Source: Propioniciclava tarda
GTDB taxonomy: Bacteria > Actinomycetota > Actinomycetes > Propionibacteriales > Propionibacteriaceae
DNA length: 64,000 bases
NCBI RefSeq assembly: GCF_900182665.1
Contig: NZ_FXTL01000011.1
Location: 1-64,000 of the forward strand
Direction of reading: 5' to 3'
Shown here: piece by piece, positions 44,810 to 54,080 of the stretch
How the letters are laid out: the number at the start of each line of letters is the position of its first letter
Position numbering within the stretch: the first letter of the stretch is position 1
Translations under genes and position numbers: made by a program
The notes under the pieces: model-generated
Seen by the model: only the letters and a program-made list of their open reading frames with translations
Databases searched by the model: none
What the model was told of the DNA's origin: nothing

Positions 44810-44822
44810 AAGCCTTACCTAA
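44804..44822. promoter_or_regulatory. DtxR/IdeR box
   Basis: TTAGGTAAG, C, CTTACCTAA: a perfect 19-base inverted repeat matching the DtxR/IdeR consensus TTAGGTTAGCCTAACCTAA in all but two positions. It ends 14 bases before ATG 44837. The repressor gene is at 8576-9265 in this window. Confidence 0.95.
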
Positions 44823-44836
44823 CTCGGAGGAAGCCC

Positions 44837-45682
44837 ATGCTCGCCAATCTTCTCATCGGCCTGCGCGAAGGTCTGGAAGCAGCCCTCGTGGTCAGCATCC
44901 TGGTCGCGTACCTGGTCAAGTCCGGTCGTCGACACCTGCTCGGACGCCTCTGGCTCGGCGTCGCCGTCGCCATCGGCCTCAGCCTGGCCGTCGGAGCTGC
45001 CCTCACCTTCGGACCGCAGGGGCTCAGCGACGAAACCCAGGAGCTCATCGGGGGCGTCATGTCCATCCTGGCCGTGGCCCTGGTGACCTGGATGATCATG
45101 TGGATGGCCACCGCCGGACGCACCCTCGCCACGGGCCTGCGCGACCAGATCGACCGGGCGGCCGAGAGCCGCTGGGCCCTGCCCCTGGTCGCCTTCCTGG
45201 CCGTCGGGCGCGAGGGGCTGGAGACCGCCCTGTTCCTGTGGGCAGCCACCCAGGCCGCGGTGCGCGACGGCGGTTCCGCCACCGCTCCCCTGCTGGGCGC
45301 GCTGGTCGGCCTGTTCATCGCGGTGGTCCTCGGCTACCTCATCTACCGCGGTGCCGTCCGGATCAACCTGCACCGCTTCTTCGCCTGGACGGGCGGCTTC
45401 CTCGTGATCGTGGCCGCGGGTGTCCTGATGTACGGCATCCACGAACTGCAGGAGGCGGGCGCCCTGCCAGGCGAGGACAACCTCGCCTACGACGTGTCGC
45501 ACATCATCGATCCGAAGGGCGTCCTCGGCACGCTCCTGCGCGGGTTCTTCAACATCCGGCCCAGCGCGTCCGTCATGGAGGTCGTGGCCTGGCTGCTCTA
45601 TGTCGGCATCGTCGGCACCCTGTTCGCGCTGCGCCTGCGGCGTCCGACGGCCGCGAAGGCGGCGTTGTCGACGCCCGCCTGA
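44837..45682 (+). CDS. FTR1/EfeU family high-affinity iron permease
   Basis: The 281-residue protein has seven membrane segments and two REGLE iron-binding motifs, GLREGLEAALVVSI near the N-terminus and VGREGLETALFLWA in helix IV, the family hallmark. It moves ferric iron (or ferrous iron after oxidation) into the cell. EfeO and EfeB partners are not adjacent, so it may act alone or with partners elsewhere. The DtxR box directly upstream shows that iron represses it. GGAGG precedes ATG 44837. A 17-bp hairpin ends the transcript. Confidence 0.95.
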   Translation: MLANLLIGLREGLEAALVVSILVAYLVKSGRRHLLGRLWLGVAVAIGLSLAVGAALTFGPQGLSDETQELIGGVMSILAVALVTWMIMWMATAGRTLATGLRDQIDRAAESRWALPLVAFLAVGREGLETALFLWAATQAAVRDGGSATAPLLGALVGLFIAVVLGYLIYRGAVRINLHRFFAWTGGFLVIVAAGVLMYGIHELQEAGALPGEDNLAYDVSHIIDPKGVLGTLLRGFFNIRPSASVMEVVAWLLYVGIVGTLFALRLRRPTAAKAALSTPA

Positions 45683-45690
45683 GCCCGAAT

Positions 45691-45727
45691 GCACGCGGGG
45701 CCGGCTCCTGGAGCCGGCCCCGCGTGC
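45691..45727. terminator. 17-bp hairpin between iron permease and S49 peptidase genes
   Basis: GCACGCGGGGCCGGCTC pairs perfectly with GAGCCGGCCCCGCGTGC around CTG, followed by GTTGTTC. It serves convergent genes, six bases from the S49 stop. Confidence 0.88.
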
Positions 45728-45733
45728 GTTGTT

Positions 45734-47002
45734 CTAGCGGCAGACGCCCGTCAGGGAGCCCTGGTAGGCCAGGATGACCGGCGTCCCGGAGCACAGGGAC
45801 GCCGTCGCGCGCGGCGCCTGCCCACCGATCGCCGGCGCGGGCAGCGAGGTGCCGTAGACGCGGGCCTGGGCGCCGAAGAGCTGGGCGAACATGCCGGGCG
45901 GGGTCGCGGTCACAACCCGGGTCTGGGCCGGGTCGAGCCCGGCCGTCGTGGCGAAGTCGCGGAAGGCTTCGTCACGGCCCTGGACGCCGTCGATCAGCTT
46001 GTTCGCGGTCGCGGTCTTGCCGTCGAAGATGTACGCGCCGAGCGTGCCCTTGATCGTCTCGGCCGGGATCTTGCGTCCGGCCGACACCCAGGCCACGAAC
46101 GCCTCGTATTCGTTGGCCATGCCGTTGGCGAAGTTCGTGCGCTCGGCGTCCGTCATGTCACGCCATGGGCTGCCGAAGTCCTTGCCGGTGCCCTGGGTGA
46201 TGTACTGCGCGGTGATCCCGCCGCTGGTGACGACGCCCGCCGTGAGCATCGTGCCGGTGATCGCGGTGACGTCCTTGTAGCGCTCGAAGGGTCCGGCGAT
46301 GACGCCGATGCTGCCGACGAGCGAGCCGTGGTCGGCCAGGATCTTGTCGGCCCCCGCCATCGCATACATGCCTCCGGACGCCGACATCCCCTGGACGTAC
46401 GCGAACGCGGGGTGCCCGGTGCGGGTCTTGTACCGGGCCATCGCGTCGGCGATCGCCTTCGAGCCATTGATCGACCCGCCGGGGGTGTTCAACAGCAAGA
46501 CGAGACCGTCGGCGTCCGACTTGGACAGGCCGTCGATCACCTGGGCGATCTCGTAGCCGTAGGCACCCGAGCCCAACGTGAGCCCATCGCCGGAATCGGC
46601 CATGATCGGACCAGACACGCTGATCGCGCGCAGCTTCTTGCTGGCCGTCTCCGGGCCCCAGATCGTCTTGAGGGGCTCGACCTTGGTCTGGCCGGCGCCC
46701 GCGAGCGCGCCCGCCATGCCGACGAAGGTGAGCATCGAGAGCAGCGATCCCACCAGGCCGAGAACGAGCAGGGTGAGTCCGACGCCGAGTCCGGCTCCTG
46801 CCCCGAGGCCGAAGCCGCGCCGGAAGTTGCGCTGCGGCGGCGTCCAGGATGGGGCGTAGGCGGCGGGCGGGTACGGGGCGGGCGAGGGGCCCGAGGCGGG
46901 GGCTGGGGCAGGTGTCCAGCCCGGGCTCGGGGGCGGCAGGACGGTGGCGCCTGGGACCGGCTGTGATGCTGGCCGGGGAGCCTGATCGGTGGGGTCGGAC
47001 AT
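45734..47002 (-). CDS. S49 family (SppA-like) membrane peptidase
   Basis: The 422-residue protein has a Pro/Ala-rich cytoplasmic N-terminus (about 1-65), one long hydrophobic segment (GLGVGLTLLVLGLVGSLLSM), and an S49 domain with LLLNTPGGSINGSKAIADAM, the nucleophile Ser in YVQGMSASGGMYAMAGA and GSLVGSIGVIAGP, where SppA has its catalytic region. It probably degrades signal peptides or membrane proteins at the cell surface. GAGGAAAG lies just before ATG 47002. The C-terminal 40 residues (after ARVYGTSLP) are poorly conserved and include two cysteines. Confidence 0.88.
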   Translation of the reverse strand: MSDPTDQAPRPASQPVPGATVLPPPSPGWTPAPAPASGPSPAPYPPAAYAPSWTPPQRNFRRGFGLGAGAGLGVGLTLLVLGLVGSLLSMLTFVGMAGALAGAGQTKVEPLKTIWGPETASKKLRAISVSGPIMADSGDGLTLGSGAYGYEIAQVIDGLSKSDADGLVLLLNTPGGSINGSKAIADAMARYKTRTGHPAFAYVQGMSASGGMYAMAGADKILADHGSLVGSIGVIAGPFERYKDVTAITGTMLTAGVVTSGGITAQYITQGTGKDFGSPWRDMTDAERTNFANGMANEYEAFVAWVSAGRKIPAETIKGTLGAYIFDGKTATANKLIDGVQGRDEAFRDFATTAGLDPAQTRVVTATPPGMFAQLFGAQARVYGTSLPAPAIGGQAPRATASLCSGTPVILAYQGSLTGVCR

Positions 47003-47085
47003 GGCTTTCCTCTCGTTGTGGGGGTTGGTGTCGAGCCTAGTCACACCGCGCAACGAAGAAAGTTATTCAGTTGGACGCGGCGTGC

Positions 47086-47098
47086 TGCATAACATGCA
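47086..47098. promoter_or_regulatory. Candidate ARG box 1
   Basis: TGCAT, AAC, ATGCA: an inverted repeat of the form found in actinobacterial ARG boxes. It lies 201 bases before the antiporter start. Confidence 0.45.
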
Positions 47099-47162
47099 CC
47101 GGACGCCGCCCACCGCGGAGACGGGATGCGCGTGCCTCACCTCCGGCGACGAGTGCCCTGCG

Positions 47163-47172
47163 TGAATATTCA
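47163..47172. promoter_or_regulatory. Candidate ARG box 2
   Basis: TGAATATTCA: a perfect 10-base palindrome with the TGAAT/ATTCA arms of ArgR half-sites, in an unusually AT-rich promoter region upstream of an antiporter-argR pair. TTGACA at 47227-47232 may be the -35 element. Confidence 0.4.
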
Positions 47173-47298
47173 CCAAGGATGAAAATCGAGGAAATCTAGT
47201 GTTATCGGGCGACCACCCGAAGATCATTGACACAAAGCGAGCGAGCTCGGGATGTTTTCTCGTGGTTGGCACTGGCGCCGACCGTCGGGAGGACGACC

Positions 47299-48765
47299 AT
47301 GACCGCACAGCGCACCGCGACGCGAGCCAGCACGGCGACAGGACAGCCCACCGGCAGTCTGTCGTTCTTGCCGATGCTCGCCATCACGATCGGCTCGATG
47401 GTCGGCGCGGGCATCTTCGCGCTGCCGGGCAACATCGCCAAGAACGCGGCGCCCGGGCCGGCGCTCATCGGCTGGCTCGTCACGGGCCTCGGCATGTTCT
47501 GCCTCGCCAACGTGTTCCGGGTCCTGGCGGACCGGCGTCCTGATCTGGACGCCGGCGTGTACGCCTACGCGAAGGTCCTGTTCGGACCCATCTTCGGGCT
47601 GCTCAGCGCCTGGGGCTACTGGATCAGCGCCTGGGTCGCCAACCTCGCCTACTTCGTCATGATCACCTCAACGCTCAGCGCCGTGATCCCGGCGTTCGGA
47701 GACGGCACCACGTGGCCGGCGATCGCGGCGGCGTCCGTGCTGCTGTGGATCTACCACGGCCTGATCCTGCTCGGCATCAAGCCGGCCGCCCTGGTCAACA
47801 CGATCGCCACCATCGGCAAGGTCGTGCCGCTCGTCTTGTTCATCGTCTTGGCGATCGTGGGCTTCAAGTACGACCTGTTCGCGTTCGACTTCTGGGGCAC
47901 CGGCGGCGACCTGGGCAGCACGTTCGACCAGGTCAAGAACATGATGATGATCACGGTCTGGGTGTTCATCGGCGTCGAGGGTGCGTCCGTGTACAGCCAG
48001 CGCGCCAAGAACCGCCGCGACGTCGGACGCGCGACGGCGGTCGGCTTTATCGGCGTCCTCGCGCTGCTGCTGCTGGTCAACCTGCTGTCGTACGGCGCGA
48101 TGAAGCGCGCCGAGCTCATGGAACTGCCGGATCCGTCGCTGCGCGGCGTCATGGAATCGTTCATCGGACCCGTCGGGTCGACGATCGTGTCCGTCGGCAT
48201 CCTGGTGTCCGTGCTGGGCGCCCTGCTCGCCTGGATCCTGCTCAGCGCCGAGGTCATCCTGGTCGCCGCCGCCGACCAGACGATGCCCGCCTTCCTCGGA
48301 CGCCTCAACGGCCACGGCGCCCCGTCCGGCGCGCTCTGGGTGACGTCGATCTGCATGCAGGTCATGCTGCTCTGCACGGCGTTCCTCGGCTCCGACCCCT
48401 ACCTGAAGATCATCACGCTGGCCAGCGCCCTCGTGCTGATCCCCTATCTGCTGTCGGCGCTGTACGGCGTCAAGCTGGCCTGGACCGGTCAGGCCTACGC
48501 CGGGACGCCGGCGCAGCGGCGCCGCGATCTCGCGCTCGGCGTCGTCGCGACGGTGTACGCGGTCTGGCTGCTGATCGCCGCGGGGCCGGTCTACGTGCCG
48601 CTGTCGGCGATCCTGTACACGCCTGCCCTGATCGCGCACGTCATCGCCCGGCGCGAGCAGGGACGCCGCGTGTTCACCCGCGGGGAGGCGATCGTCGCCG
48701 CCGTGGTCGTGCTCGTGGCCATCGGCTGCATCGTTCTGCTGACGCAAGGAGCGCTCACGATCTAG
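47299..48765 (+). CDS. Basic amino acid antiporter (ArcD-like, APC family)
   Basis: The 488-residue protein has twelve to thirteen membrane segments. LPMLAITIGSMVGAGIFALP is the APC-family helix I with the unwound substrate-binding GSMVGAG motif, and DAGVYAYAKVLFGPIFGLLS, VWVFIGVEGASVYSQRAK and LSAEVILVAAADQTMPAFLG match arginine/ornithine antiporters. It probably exchanges arginine, ornithine or lysine across the membrane. GGGAGGA lies just before ATG 47299. The next gene encodes ArgR, which supports a link to arginine metabolism; no arginine deiminase genes are in the window. If the NRPS substrate is a basic amino acid, this uptake could matter, but they are 26 kb apart. Confidence 0.88.
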   Translation: MTAQRTATRASTATGQPTGSLSFLPMLAITIGSMVGAGIFALPGNIAKNAAPGPALIGWLVTGLGMFCLANVFRVLADRRPDLDAGVYAYAKVLFGPIFGLLSAWGYWISAWVANLAYFVMITSTLSAVIPAFGDGTTWPAIAAASVLLWIYHGLILLGIKPAALVNTIATIGKVVPLVLFIVLAIVGFKYDLFAFDFWGTGGDLGSTFDQVKNMMMITVWVFIGVEGASVYSQRAKNRRDVGRATAVGFIGVLALLLLVNLLSYGAMKRAELMELPDPSLRGVMESFIGPVGSTIVSVGILVSVLGALLAWILLSAEVILVAAADQTMPAFLGRLNGHGAPSGALWVTSICMQVMLLCTAFLGSDPYLKIITLASALVLIPYLLSALYGVKLAWTGQAYAGTPAQRRRDLALGVVATVYAVWLLIAAGPVYVPLSAILYTPALIAHVIARREQGRRVFTRGEAIVAAVVVLVAIGCIVLLTQGALTI

Positions 48766-48814
48766 ATTGGGTCGGCCACGCGGACGCCCGCCCCGCGGGC
48801 CCGTGAGGTGACGC

Positions 48815-49297
48815 ATGAGCGCGCAGGCTCCGGCCGTCCGGCAGTCGGTGGTGCGGCGGTTGCTGGCCTCCGCCGACGTCCGGTCGCAGGCAGAGCTGGT
48901 CGATCGGCTGCGCGGACTCGGCTTCAAGGCGTCCCAGGGCACGGTCTCGCGCGACCTGGCCGCTTTGGGCGCCCGCAAGAGCCGTCGCGGTGCGGGCAGC
49001 GTGTACGTGCTCCCGGACCCGACGTCGGCCAGCAGCTTCACCGCGCCCGGAGGCGAGCCCGGCGACCTGGCGTCGCTGGGGGCGTCACTCGTCTTGGAGG
49101 CCGCCCACGGCTCGCACGTCGTCGTCCTGCACTGCCCCGTGGGGGCGGCCGGCTTCGTCGCGGCGAGCATCGACCGGGCGCGCGTGCCAGGCGTCCTGGG
49201 CACCTTGGCCGGGGACGACACCGTCCTCATCGTCACGTCGGACGCCGACGCTGCGGCTCGCCTCCAAGGCAGCCTGGGCGCGGGCCCAGGGCACTGA
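48815..49297 (+). CDS. argR: ArgR family arginine repressor
   Basis: The 160-residue protein has an N-terminal winged helix (VRRLLASADVRSQAELVDRL, then FKASQGTVSRDLAALGARKS) and a C-terminal oligomerisation/arginine-binding domain (LVLEAAHGSHVVVLHCPVGA, then VPGVLGTLAGDDTVLIVTSD). GTVSRDL and LGTLAGDDT are family hallmarks. As a hexamer with arginine it binds ARG boxes; candidate sites precede the antiporter gene 49 bases upstream, with which it is likely cotranscribed. Because no arg biosynthetic genes flank it, this may be a second ArgR dedicated to transport or catabolism. Confidence 0.92.
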   Translation: MSAQAPAVRQSVVRRLLASADVRSQAELVDRLRGLGFKASQGTVSRDLAALGARKSRRGAGSVYVLPDPTSASSFTAPGGEPGDLASLGASLVLEAAHGSHVVVLHCPVGAAGFVAASIDRARVPGVLGTLAGDDTVLIVTSDADAAARLQGSLGAGPGH

Positions 49298-49333
49298 TCG
49301 GTCTGAGGGCAGCACTGAGCGAGCGCCGACTAT

Positions 49334-49377
49334 GCCTGTCGAAGCCGCCTGCGCAAGGGGCTTCGACAAGCTCGGCC
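49334..49377. repeat. REP-like pair, second occurrence
   Basis: GCCTGTCGAAGCC at 49334-49346 and its inverted partner GGCTTCGACAAGCTCGGCC at 49359-49377 share the TTCGACAAGCTC core with the pair at 10132-10232. They lie between argR and glyA and can fold into a hairpin. Confidence 0.6.
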
Positions 49378-49464
49378 AACGAATGACCCCACCGCCGGAC
49401 TCGCCGCAGGCCCTGTTGTAGATTGGCTCGCACCCGCAACTTTCTTTTCAAAGGAGCACCGGAA

Positions 49465-50904
49465 GTGAGCGATCTCGCCGCGACGGCGTCCAGCGCCTAC
49501 ACCCAAGCCCTCTCGATCATCGAGGGCGTCGAACCGCGAATCAGCGCCGCCATCAAGGCCGAGCTCGCCGACCAGCGCGGCTCGTTGAAGCTCATCGCGT
49601 CCGAGAACTATGCGTCGCTGGCGACGTTGCTCACGATGGGCAACTGGCTGAGTGACAAGTACGCCGAGGGCACCGTCGGGCACCGCTTCTACGCCGGCTG
49701 CCGAAACGTCGACACCGTCGAGGCGATCGCGGCCGAGCACGCGCGCGAGCTGTTCGGCGCCGAGTACGCCTACGTCCAGCCGCACTCCGGCATCGACGCC
49801 AACCTGGTCGCTTACTGGTCGATCCTGGCGCACCGCGTCGAGTCGCCGGCGCTCGAGCGCCTGGGCGCCAAGAACGTCAACGACCTCTCCGAGGACGACT
49901 GGGAGACGCTGCGCAAGTCCTTCGCCGAGCAGCGCGTCATGGGCATGAGCCTCGACGTCGGCGGCCACCTCACGCACGGCTTCCGTCCGAACATCTCGGG
50001 CAAGATGTTCCACCAGCGCTCCTACGGCACCGACCCCGAGACCCAGCTCATCGACTACGACAAGCTGCTCGCGGACGCCCGCGAGTTCAAGCCGCTCATC
50101 CTGGTCGCCGGCTACTCGGCCTACCCGCGCCGGGTGAACTTCGCGAAGATGCGCGAGATTGCGGACGCCGTCGGCGCCACCTTGTTCGTCGACATGGCCC
50201 ACTTCGCCGGACTGGTCGCCGGCAAGGTCTTCACCGGTGAGGAGGATCCGGTTCCCTACGCCGACGTCGTCGCCTCGACCACTCACAAGTCGCTGCGCGG
50301 ACCGCGCGGCGGCATCGTCCTGGCCAAGGCCGAGTACGCGCCGAGCGTCGACCGCGGCTGCCCGATGGTCCTGGGCGGACCCCTCTCGCACATCATGGCC
50401 GCCAAGGCCGTGGCGCTCGCCGAGGCCCGCACGGAGTCCTTCCAGCAGTACGCGCAGAAGGTCGCCGACAACGCCAAGGCGCTGGCAGATGGGCTGCTCC
50501 GCCGCGGCGTCCGGCTCGTCACCGGCGGTACGGACAACCACATCGTCCTGCTCGACGTCCGCGACTTCGGTCTCACCGGACGCCAGGCCGAGTCGGCCCT
50601 GCTGGACTCGGGCGTCGTCACCAACCGCAACTCGGTGCCGAACGACCCGAACGGCGCGTGGTACACGACCGGCGTCCGCATCGGGACGCCCGCGCTCACC
50701 TCGCGCGGTCTCGGCGCCGCCGAGTTCGACCGGGTGGCCGAGCTGATCACCGACGTGCTGAAGGCCACGACGCCGGTGACGGCGTCCAACGGCAAGCCGG
50801 GCAAGGCCAAGTACGAGATCGCAGCAGGCGTCGCCGAGGCGACCCAGAAGGCCGCGGACGAGCTGCTCGCCGACTTCCCGCTCTACCCGGGGCTGACCGT
50901 CTAG
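49465..50904 (+). CDS. glyA: Serine hydroxymethyltransferase
   Basis: The 479-residue PLP enzyme converts serine and tetrahydrofolate to glycine and methylene-tetrahydrofolate. [76 protein letters not shown] and the PLP-lysine segment [20 protein letters not shown] are diagnostic. It is about 60 residues longer than E. coli GlyA, with extra sequence after residue 125 ([20 protein letters not shown]), as in the longer actinobacterial/propionibacterial form. GTG 49465 is chosen because AAGGAG lies eight bases upstream. An 18-bp terminator follows. Confidence 0.95.
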   Translation: MSDLAATASSAYTQALSIIEGVEPRISAAIKAELADQRGSLKLIASENYASLATLLTMGNWLSDKYAEGTVGHRFYAGCRNVDTVEAIAAEHARELFGAEYAYVQPHSGIDANLVAYWSILAHRVESPALERLGAKNVNDLSEDDWETLRKSFAEQRVMGMSLDVGGHLTHGFRPNISGKMFHQRSYGTDPETQLIDYDKLLADAREFKPLILVAGYSAYPRRVNFAKMREIADAVGATLFVDMAHFAGLVAGKVFTGEEDPVPYADVVASTTHKSLRGPRGGIVLAKAEYAPSVDRGCPMVLGGPLSHIMAAKAVALAEARTESFQQYAQKVADNAKALADGLLRRGVRLVTGGTDNHIVLLDVRDFGLTGRQAESALLDSGVVTNRNSVPNDPNGAWYTTGVRIGTPALTSRGLGAAEFDRVAELITDVLKATTPVTASNGKPGKAKYEIAAGVAEATQKAADELLADFPLYPGLTV

Positions 50905-50924
50905 GTCCCGGCTAGCCGCTGCCA

Positions 50925-50969
50925 CCGGGCGGCGTGTCGACCGCAGCTGTGGGTCGACACGCCGCCCGG
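50925..50969 (+). terminator. Strong terminator of glyA
   Basis: CCGGGCGGCGTGTCGACC pairs perfectly (18 bp) with GGTCGACACGCCGCCCGG around a nine-base loop, followed by TTCTTTG. Confidence 0.92.
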
Positions 50970-50995
50970 TTCTTTGCTGTCAGCGTGAATTGAAT

Positions 50996-51041
50996 GATGG
51001 GTGCGGTTCTGGTTGGAGTACCAACCAGAACCGCACCCGTC
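50996..51041. repeat. Palindromic element, copy 2 (GATGGGTGCGGTT family)
   Basis: GATGGGTGCGGTTCTGGTTG at 50996-51015 (plus G) pairs with the arm at 51021-51041 over 21 positions with one G-T wobble and a four-base loop AGTA. It lies after the glyA terminator and 22 bases before the DUF2207 stop. Its first 13 bases equal those of the hairpin at 37251. Confidence 0.8.
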
Positions 51042-51062
51042 ACGGCTTGAGGACGTACGGGA

Positions 51063-52760
51063 TCAGTTGCGGGCGACCAGGGTGCCCGTGAAGGCGCGGA
51101 TGAAGTTGCGCAGCGAGTCCGGCAGGTCGGACAGCTGCCAGCCGGCCGGGCCGTGGTACCAGTCGAGCTCGACCGAGTCGTCCACCGTCTCGTCGTTGAC
51201 GGCCGCTAGGCCATCGAGCCAGCGGTCGGCCCCGCCGAGGACCACCGCGTAGGGCAGCACGGCCGCCAGCTCGGCGTGCTCGCGTCCGGTGGGCAGCTGG
51301 TCGGTCGGCTGCGTGAGCAGCGTGCCCCGGAGGACGCCGAGTCCAGCCAGCGCGGACGACCCCTTCGCCGTCCGGGACGGCATCGCCTGGGCCAGCAGTC
51401 CGATGCCGGCCGCAAGCCCGATGAGGACGAGCCCCAGTAGCCCGAACGGAGTCAGCGCGATCAGAGCGATCGCCGCCGCGGCGGCCACCACCAGGGCGAT
51501 CCAGCCGAGGCGCGCCCACTTGTTGCGGGTCGCGTCCGGGCGGGCCGAGAACCAGCCCTTGCGGACGACCTCGTCGTACAGCTCCGCCTGGATCGTCGGC
51601 ACGGCAGCTGACAGGTCCGGCCCGAGCTCCGACAGCTTGCGCGACACCCCGGACGCCGGCGCGATGGCGTCCAACAACGACTTCTCGTACGGAAGCAGGG
51701 CCGCCGATGACTCGCGCCGCGTCAATGCCCAGTCGGTGGGCGCAAACTGCGTCGCGCGCGGCAGTTGCTCGATGCGCACGTGGTTGCGGACCGCCAGGTC
51801 GATGACGGACGCCGTGACGTCGATCGGGTCGACGCGCTCGTCCGCCAGGGTGCCGACCTCGCCCGGCCGGACCTCTCCGACCATCGAGAACGTGCTCTGG
51901 CCCGCCCCGACCGGCGTGAAGGAGCCCAGAACGGAGGGCTGAGCCGCGCCAACGGCGTCCCGACCGAAGCGGCGGTGCAGCAGCCAGTAGGCGAGGCCGC
52001 CCAGCAGCGCGACGCCGGCGGCCAGGCCGAGCGGGAGCGGCGCGGTCGAGAAGGCGCCGTCGAGCGACCAGAGGTGGCGGACGGTTTCGTTGGGCTTGAC
52101 GGTGGCGTCCTTGAAGCGCAGGACGATGCCCACGACCTCGCCGGCGCCCAGGCCCTCGTCGTGGAAGACGGGGTCGGGCTCGTCGTGGGTGCCGCCGGCG
52201 TAGTAGAGGCAGGCGCCCGGAGCGGCGGGGTCACCGGCGTAGCAGTCCATGGAGGTGAAGAGCCCGGGTGCCTTGATGACTGCTTCGAACGTCTTGACCG
52301 GGAGCGACAGGCCCTGCAGCAGCCGCCAGTTCAGCGCGGTCTCGGACTTGCCCACGTTCACCGCGGCGCCCTTGACCTTGTACCCCAGTTCGACCGGCCC
52401 GGACGCCCCGGCCGTCGGGATCGTCACGACCTGGTAGTCGCCGTCGGTCGTCACGGCCGGCGTCACCGCTTGTCCGCCCACGGACGCCGAGATGTCGCTG
52501 AGCGTGAACACGTACTGCGAGTCGCGTCCGGACATCAAGGTGGTGGCGAACCGCTGCTGCACCTGCGCCGGGGCGCCGTCGAGGGTGAGCGTGGCCTTGA
52601 CCGTGAGGTTGCCGTCGGCGTCCACCGCGCCGGCGACCGCGTAGGTCGTCACCGAATCGAGCGCATGGGCGGGCGGTGCGGCGAACCCGACCACACCGAT
52701 CAGGGCCAAGATCAGGCCGGCGGCGAGGCGGCGGCCACGGGTCACAACTGCTCCGGTCAC
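51063..52760 (-). CDS. DUF2207 membrane protein
   Basis: The 565-residue protein has a signal peptide (LAAGLILALIGVVGFAAPPA, cleavage after AHA), an extracellular beta-rich DUF2207 domain (about 35-250; VDADGNLTVKATLTLDGAPA), a membrane segment (PLGLAAGVALLGGLAYWLLH), a cytoplasmic domain, and a hairpin of two further segments (GWIALVVAAAAAIALIALTP and GLLGLVLIGLAAGIGLLAQA). The C-terminal AELAAVLPYAVVLGGADRWL is conserved in YciQ-like proteins. The function is unknown. The start is GTG 52760 or GTG 52745. Two cysteines in MDCYAGDPAAPGACLYY may form a disulfide. Confidence 0.85.
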   Translation of the reverse strand: MTGAVVTRGRRLAAGLILALIGVVGFAAPPAHALDSVTTYAVAGAVDADGNLTVKATLTLDGAPAQVQQRFATTLMSGRDSQYVFTLSDISASVGGQAVTPAVTTDGDYQVVTIPTAGASGPVELGYKVKGAAVNVGKSETALNWRLLQGLSLPVKTFEAVIKAPGLFTSMDCYAGDPAAPGACLYYAGGTHDEPDPVFHDEGLGAGEVVGIVLRFKDATVKPNETVRHLWSLDGAFSTAPLPLGLAAGVALLGGLAYWLLHRRFGRDAVGAAQPSVLGSFTPVGAGQSTFSMVGEVRPGEVGTLADERVDPIDVTASVIDLAVRNHVRIEQLPRATQFAPTDWALTRRESSAALLPYEKSLLDAIAPASGVSRKLSELGPDLSAAVPTIQAELYDEVVRKGWFSARPDATRNKWARLGWIALVVAAAAAIALIALTPFGLLGLVLIGLAAGIGLLAQAMPSRTAKGSSALAGLGVLRGTLLTQPTDQLPTGREHAELAAVLPYAVVLGGADRWLDGLAAVNDETVDDSVELDWYHGPAGWQLSDLPDSLRNFIRAFTGTLVARN

Positions 52761-52819
52761 GCGCCGAACGGTACCGCACGGGTGTTCGGGCGTCCTACCG
52801 ATGGCTACGGGCCGGTGGC

Positions 52820-52825
52820 TAAGGT
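52820..52825 (+). promoter_or_regulatory. Putative -10 element, leaderless start of the zinc peptidase gene
   Basis: TAAGGT ends seven bases before GTG 52833. Confidence 0.5.
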
Positions 52826-52832
52826 GGGCGCC

Positions 52833-54080
52833 GTGACTCAGCAGTCGTGGGGCGGCCCCCCTGACCAGTGGCAGCGCGGGCAGGCGCCGTGGGCGGTGTC
52901 CTTCGGCTCCGCGCCGGTACAGACGCCGTGGCCCCCGCCCGCGCAGCAGCCTCCCGCGGCGCCGTACGCGCAGGGCTACGCCCCGCAGTACTACCCGCAG
53001 CCCGGCCAGTTCCCGCCGCCCCAGCGTCCGCGGCGTCGCGGCTTCTTCGACACGCTGTTGCGCGCCATCCTGACGTTCGTCGCGATCATGGTGGCCATCT
53101 CGGTGATCCGCGGCATCATCACGGGGCTGACCCGCACGACCGGCGGAACCGTCCCGACCGGGGGCAAGACCACCGCGACCACCGGGGCCACGCCCGGCTC
53201 AAGCACCACGACCGGCACCGGCACCACGACCGGCACGGGCACCGGAACCGGCACCAGCGGCGCCAACGGAACCACCCAGTACCAGAACGAGGGCTACCAG
53301 GCTCCCCCGGCCGACTTCAATCCGCCGGACCTCCCCCAGCCGACGACGGTCAGCGAGGCGAACAGCTGGCTGAAGTCCAACGTGATCTACAAGGGCAACG
53401 TCCCGGCCCCCACGAACTGCACGATGACGGCGATCCAGTCGGGGCTCACCAAGGCCCAACTGGAGACCCGGCTCAACGAGCTGATGGTCTGCCTGATGGC
53501 GGTCTGGGAGCCGCCGATGAAGGCCGCCGGTTTCGAGATGCCGCGTCCGCCGGTGACGGTCTACAACAGCCCCGTGACGACCGCCTGCGGCGTCATGAAG
53601 GACGTCAACGCCGCCTACTGCGCCGGTGACCAGCGGGTGTACTACGCCATGTCACTGCTGAACGCCCTGCCGAGCAAGGTGAAGTCGACCAAGTACGCCG
53701 TCGAGGTCGTGATCGCCCACGAGTTCGGCCACGCCGTCCAGGGCCGCACGGGAATTCTCATCTCGGACAAGGCCCTCGAACAACGCGCGACCGACAGCGA
53801 GGCCACGATCATGTCGCGCCGGACCGAGCAGCAGGCCGACTGCTTCTCGGCCCTGTACGTGGCGTCCGTCGCCCAGAGCCAGAACTTGGGCCAAAAGGAC
53901 CTCCAGGCGCTGGTCGACATGACCTACTACCTGGGCGACGACGTGCTGTCCGGCGACCCGAACGTCCAAGGCGACCACGGCCAGGGACGCAACCGCCAGG
54001 CGTGGTTCGCCCGCGGCGTCCAGACGAATCAGATCGGCGTCTGCAACACCTGGGTCGTCCCGGCCACGCAGGTCCGCTAG
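52833..54080 (+). CDS. Membrane-anchored neutral zinc metallopeptidase
   Basis: The 415-residue protein has a Pro/Gln-rich cytoplasmic N-terminus, one membrane segment near 75-95 ([20 protein letters not shown]), an extracellular Thr/Gly linker (about 100-145, mostly TG/TTG repeats), and a zinc-peptidase domain of the YpfJ type (COG2321). The zinc motif is [13 protein letters not shown], with the third ligand region in [15 protein letters not shown]. Four or more cysteines suggest disulfides outside the cell. The linker is encoded by tandem ACCGGC-like repeats near 53161-53268. Its TAG overlaps the ispF stop on the other strand within CTAG, leaving no room for a terminator. Confidence 0.9.
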   Translation: MTQQSWGGPPDQWQRGQAPWAVSFGSAPVQTPWPPPAQQPPAAPYAQGYAPQYYPQPGQFPPPQRPRRRGFFDTLLRAILTFVAIMVAISVIRGIITGLTRTTGGTVPTGGKTTATTGATPGSSTTTGTGTTTGTGTGTGTSGANGTTQYQNEGYQAPPADFNPPDLPQPTTVSEANSWLKSNVIYKGNVPAPTNCTMTAIQSGLTKAQLETRLNELMVCLMAVWEPPMKAAGFEMPRPPVTVYNSPVTTACGVMKDVNAAYCAGDQRVYYAMSLLNALPSKVKSTKYAVEVVIAHEFGHAVQGRTGILISDKALEQRATDSEATIMSRRTEQQADCFSALYVASVAQSQNLGQKDLQALVDMTYYLGDDVLSGDPNVQGDHGQGRNRQAWFARGVQTNQIGVCNTWVVPATQVR

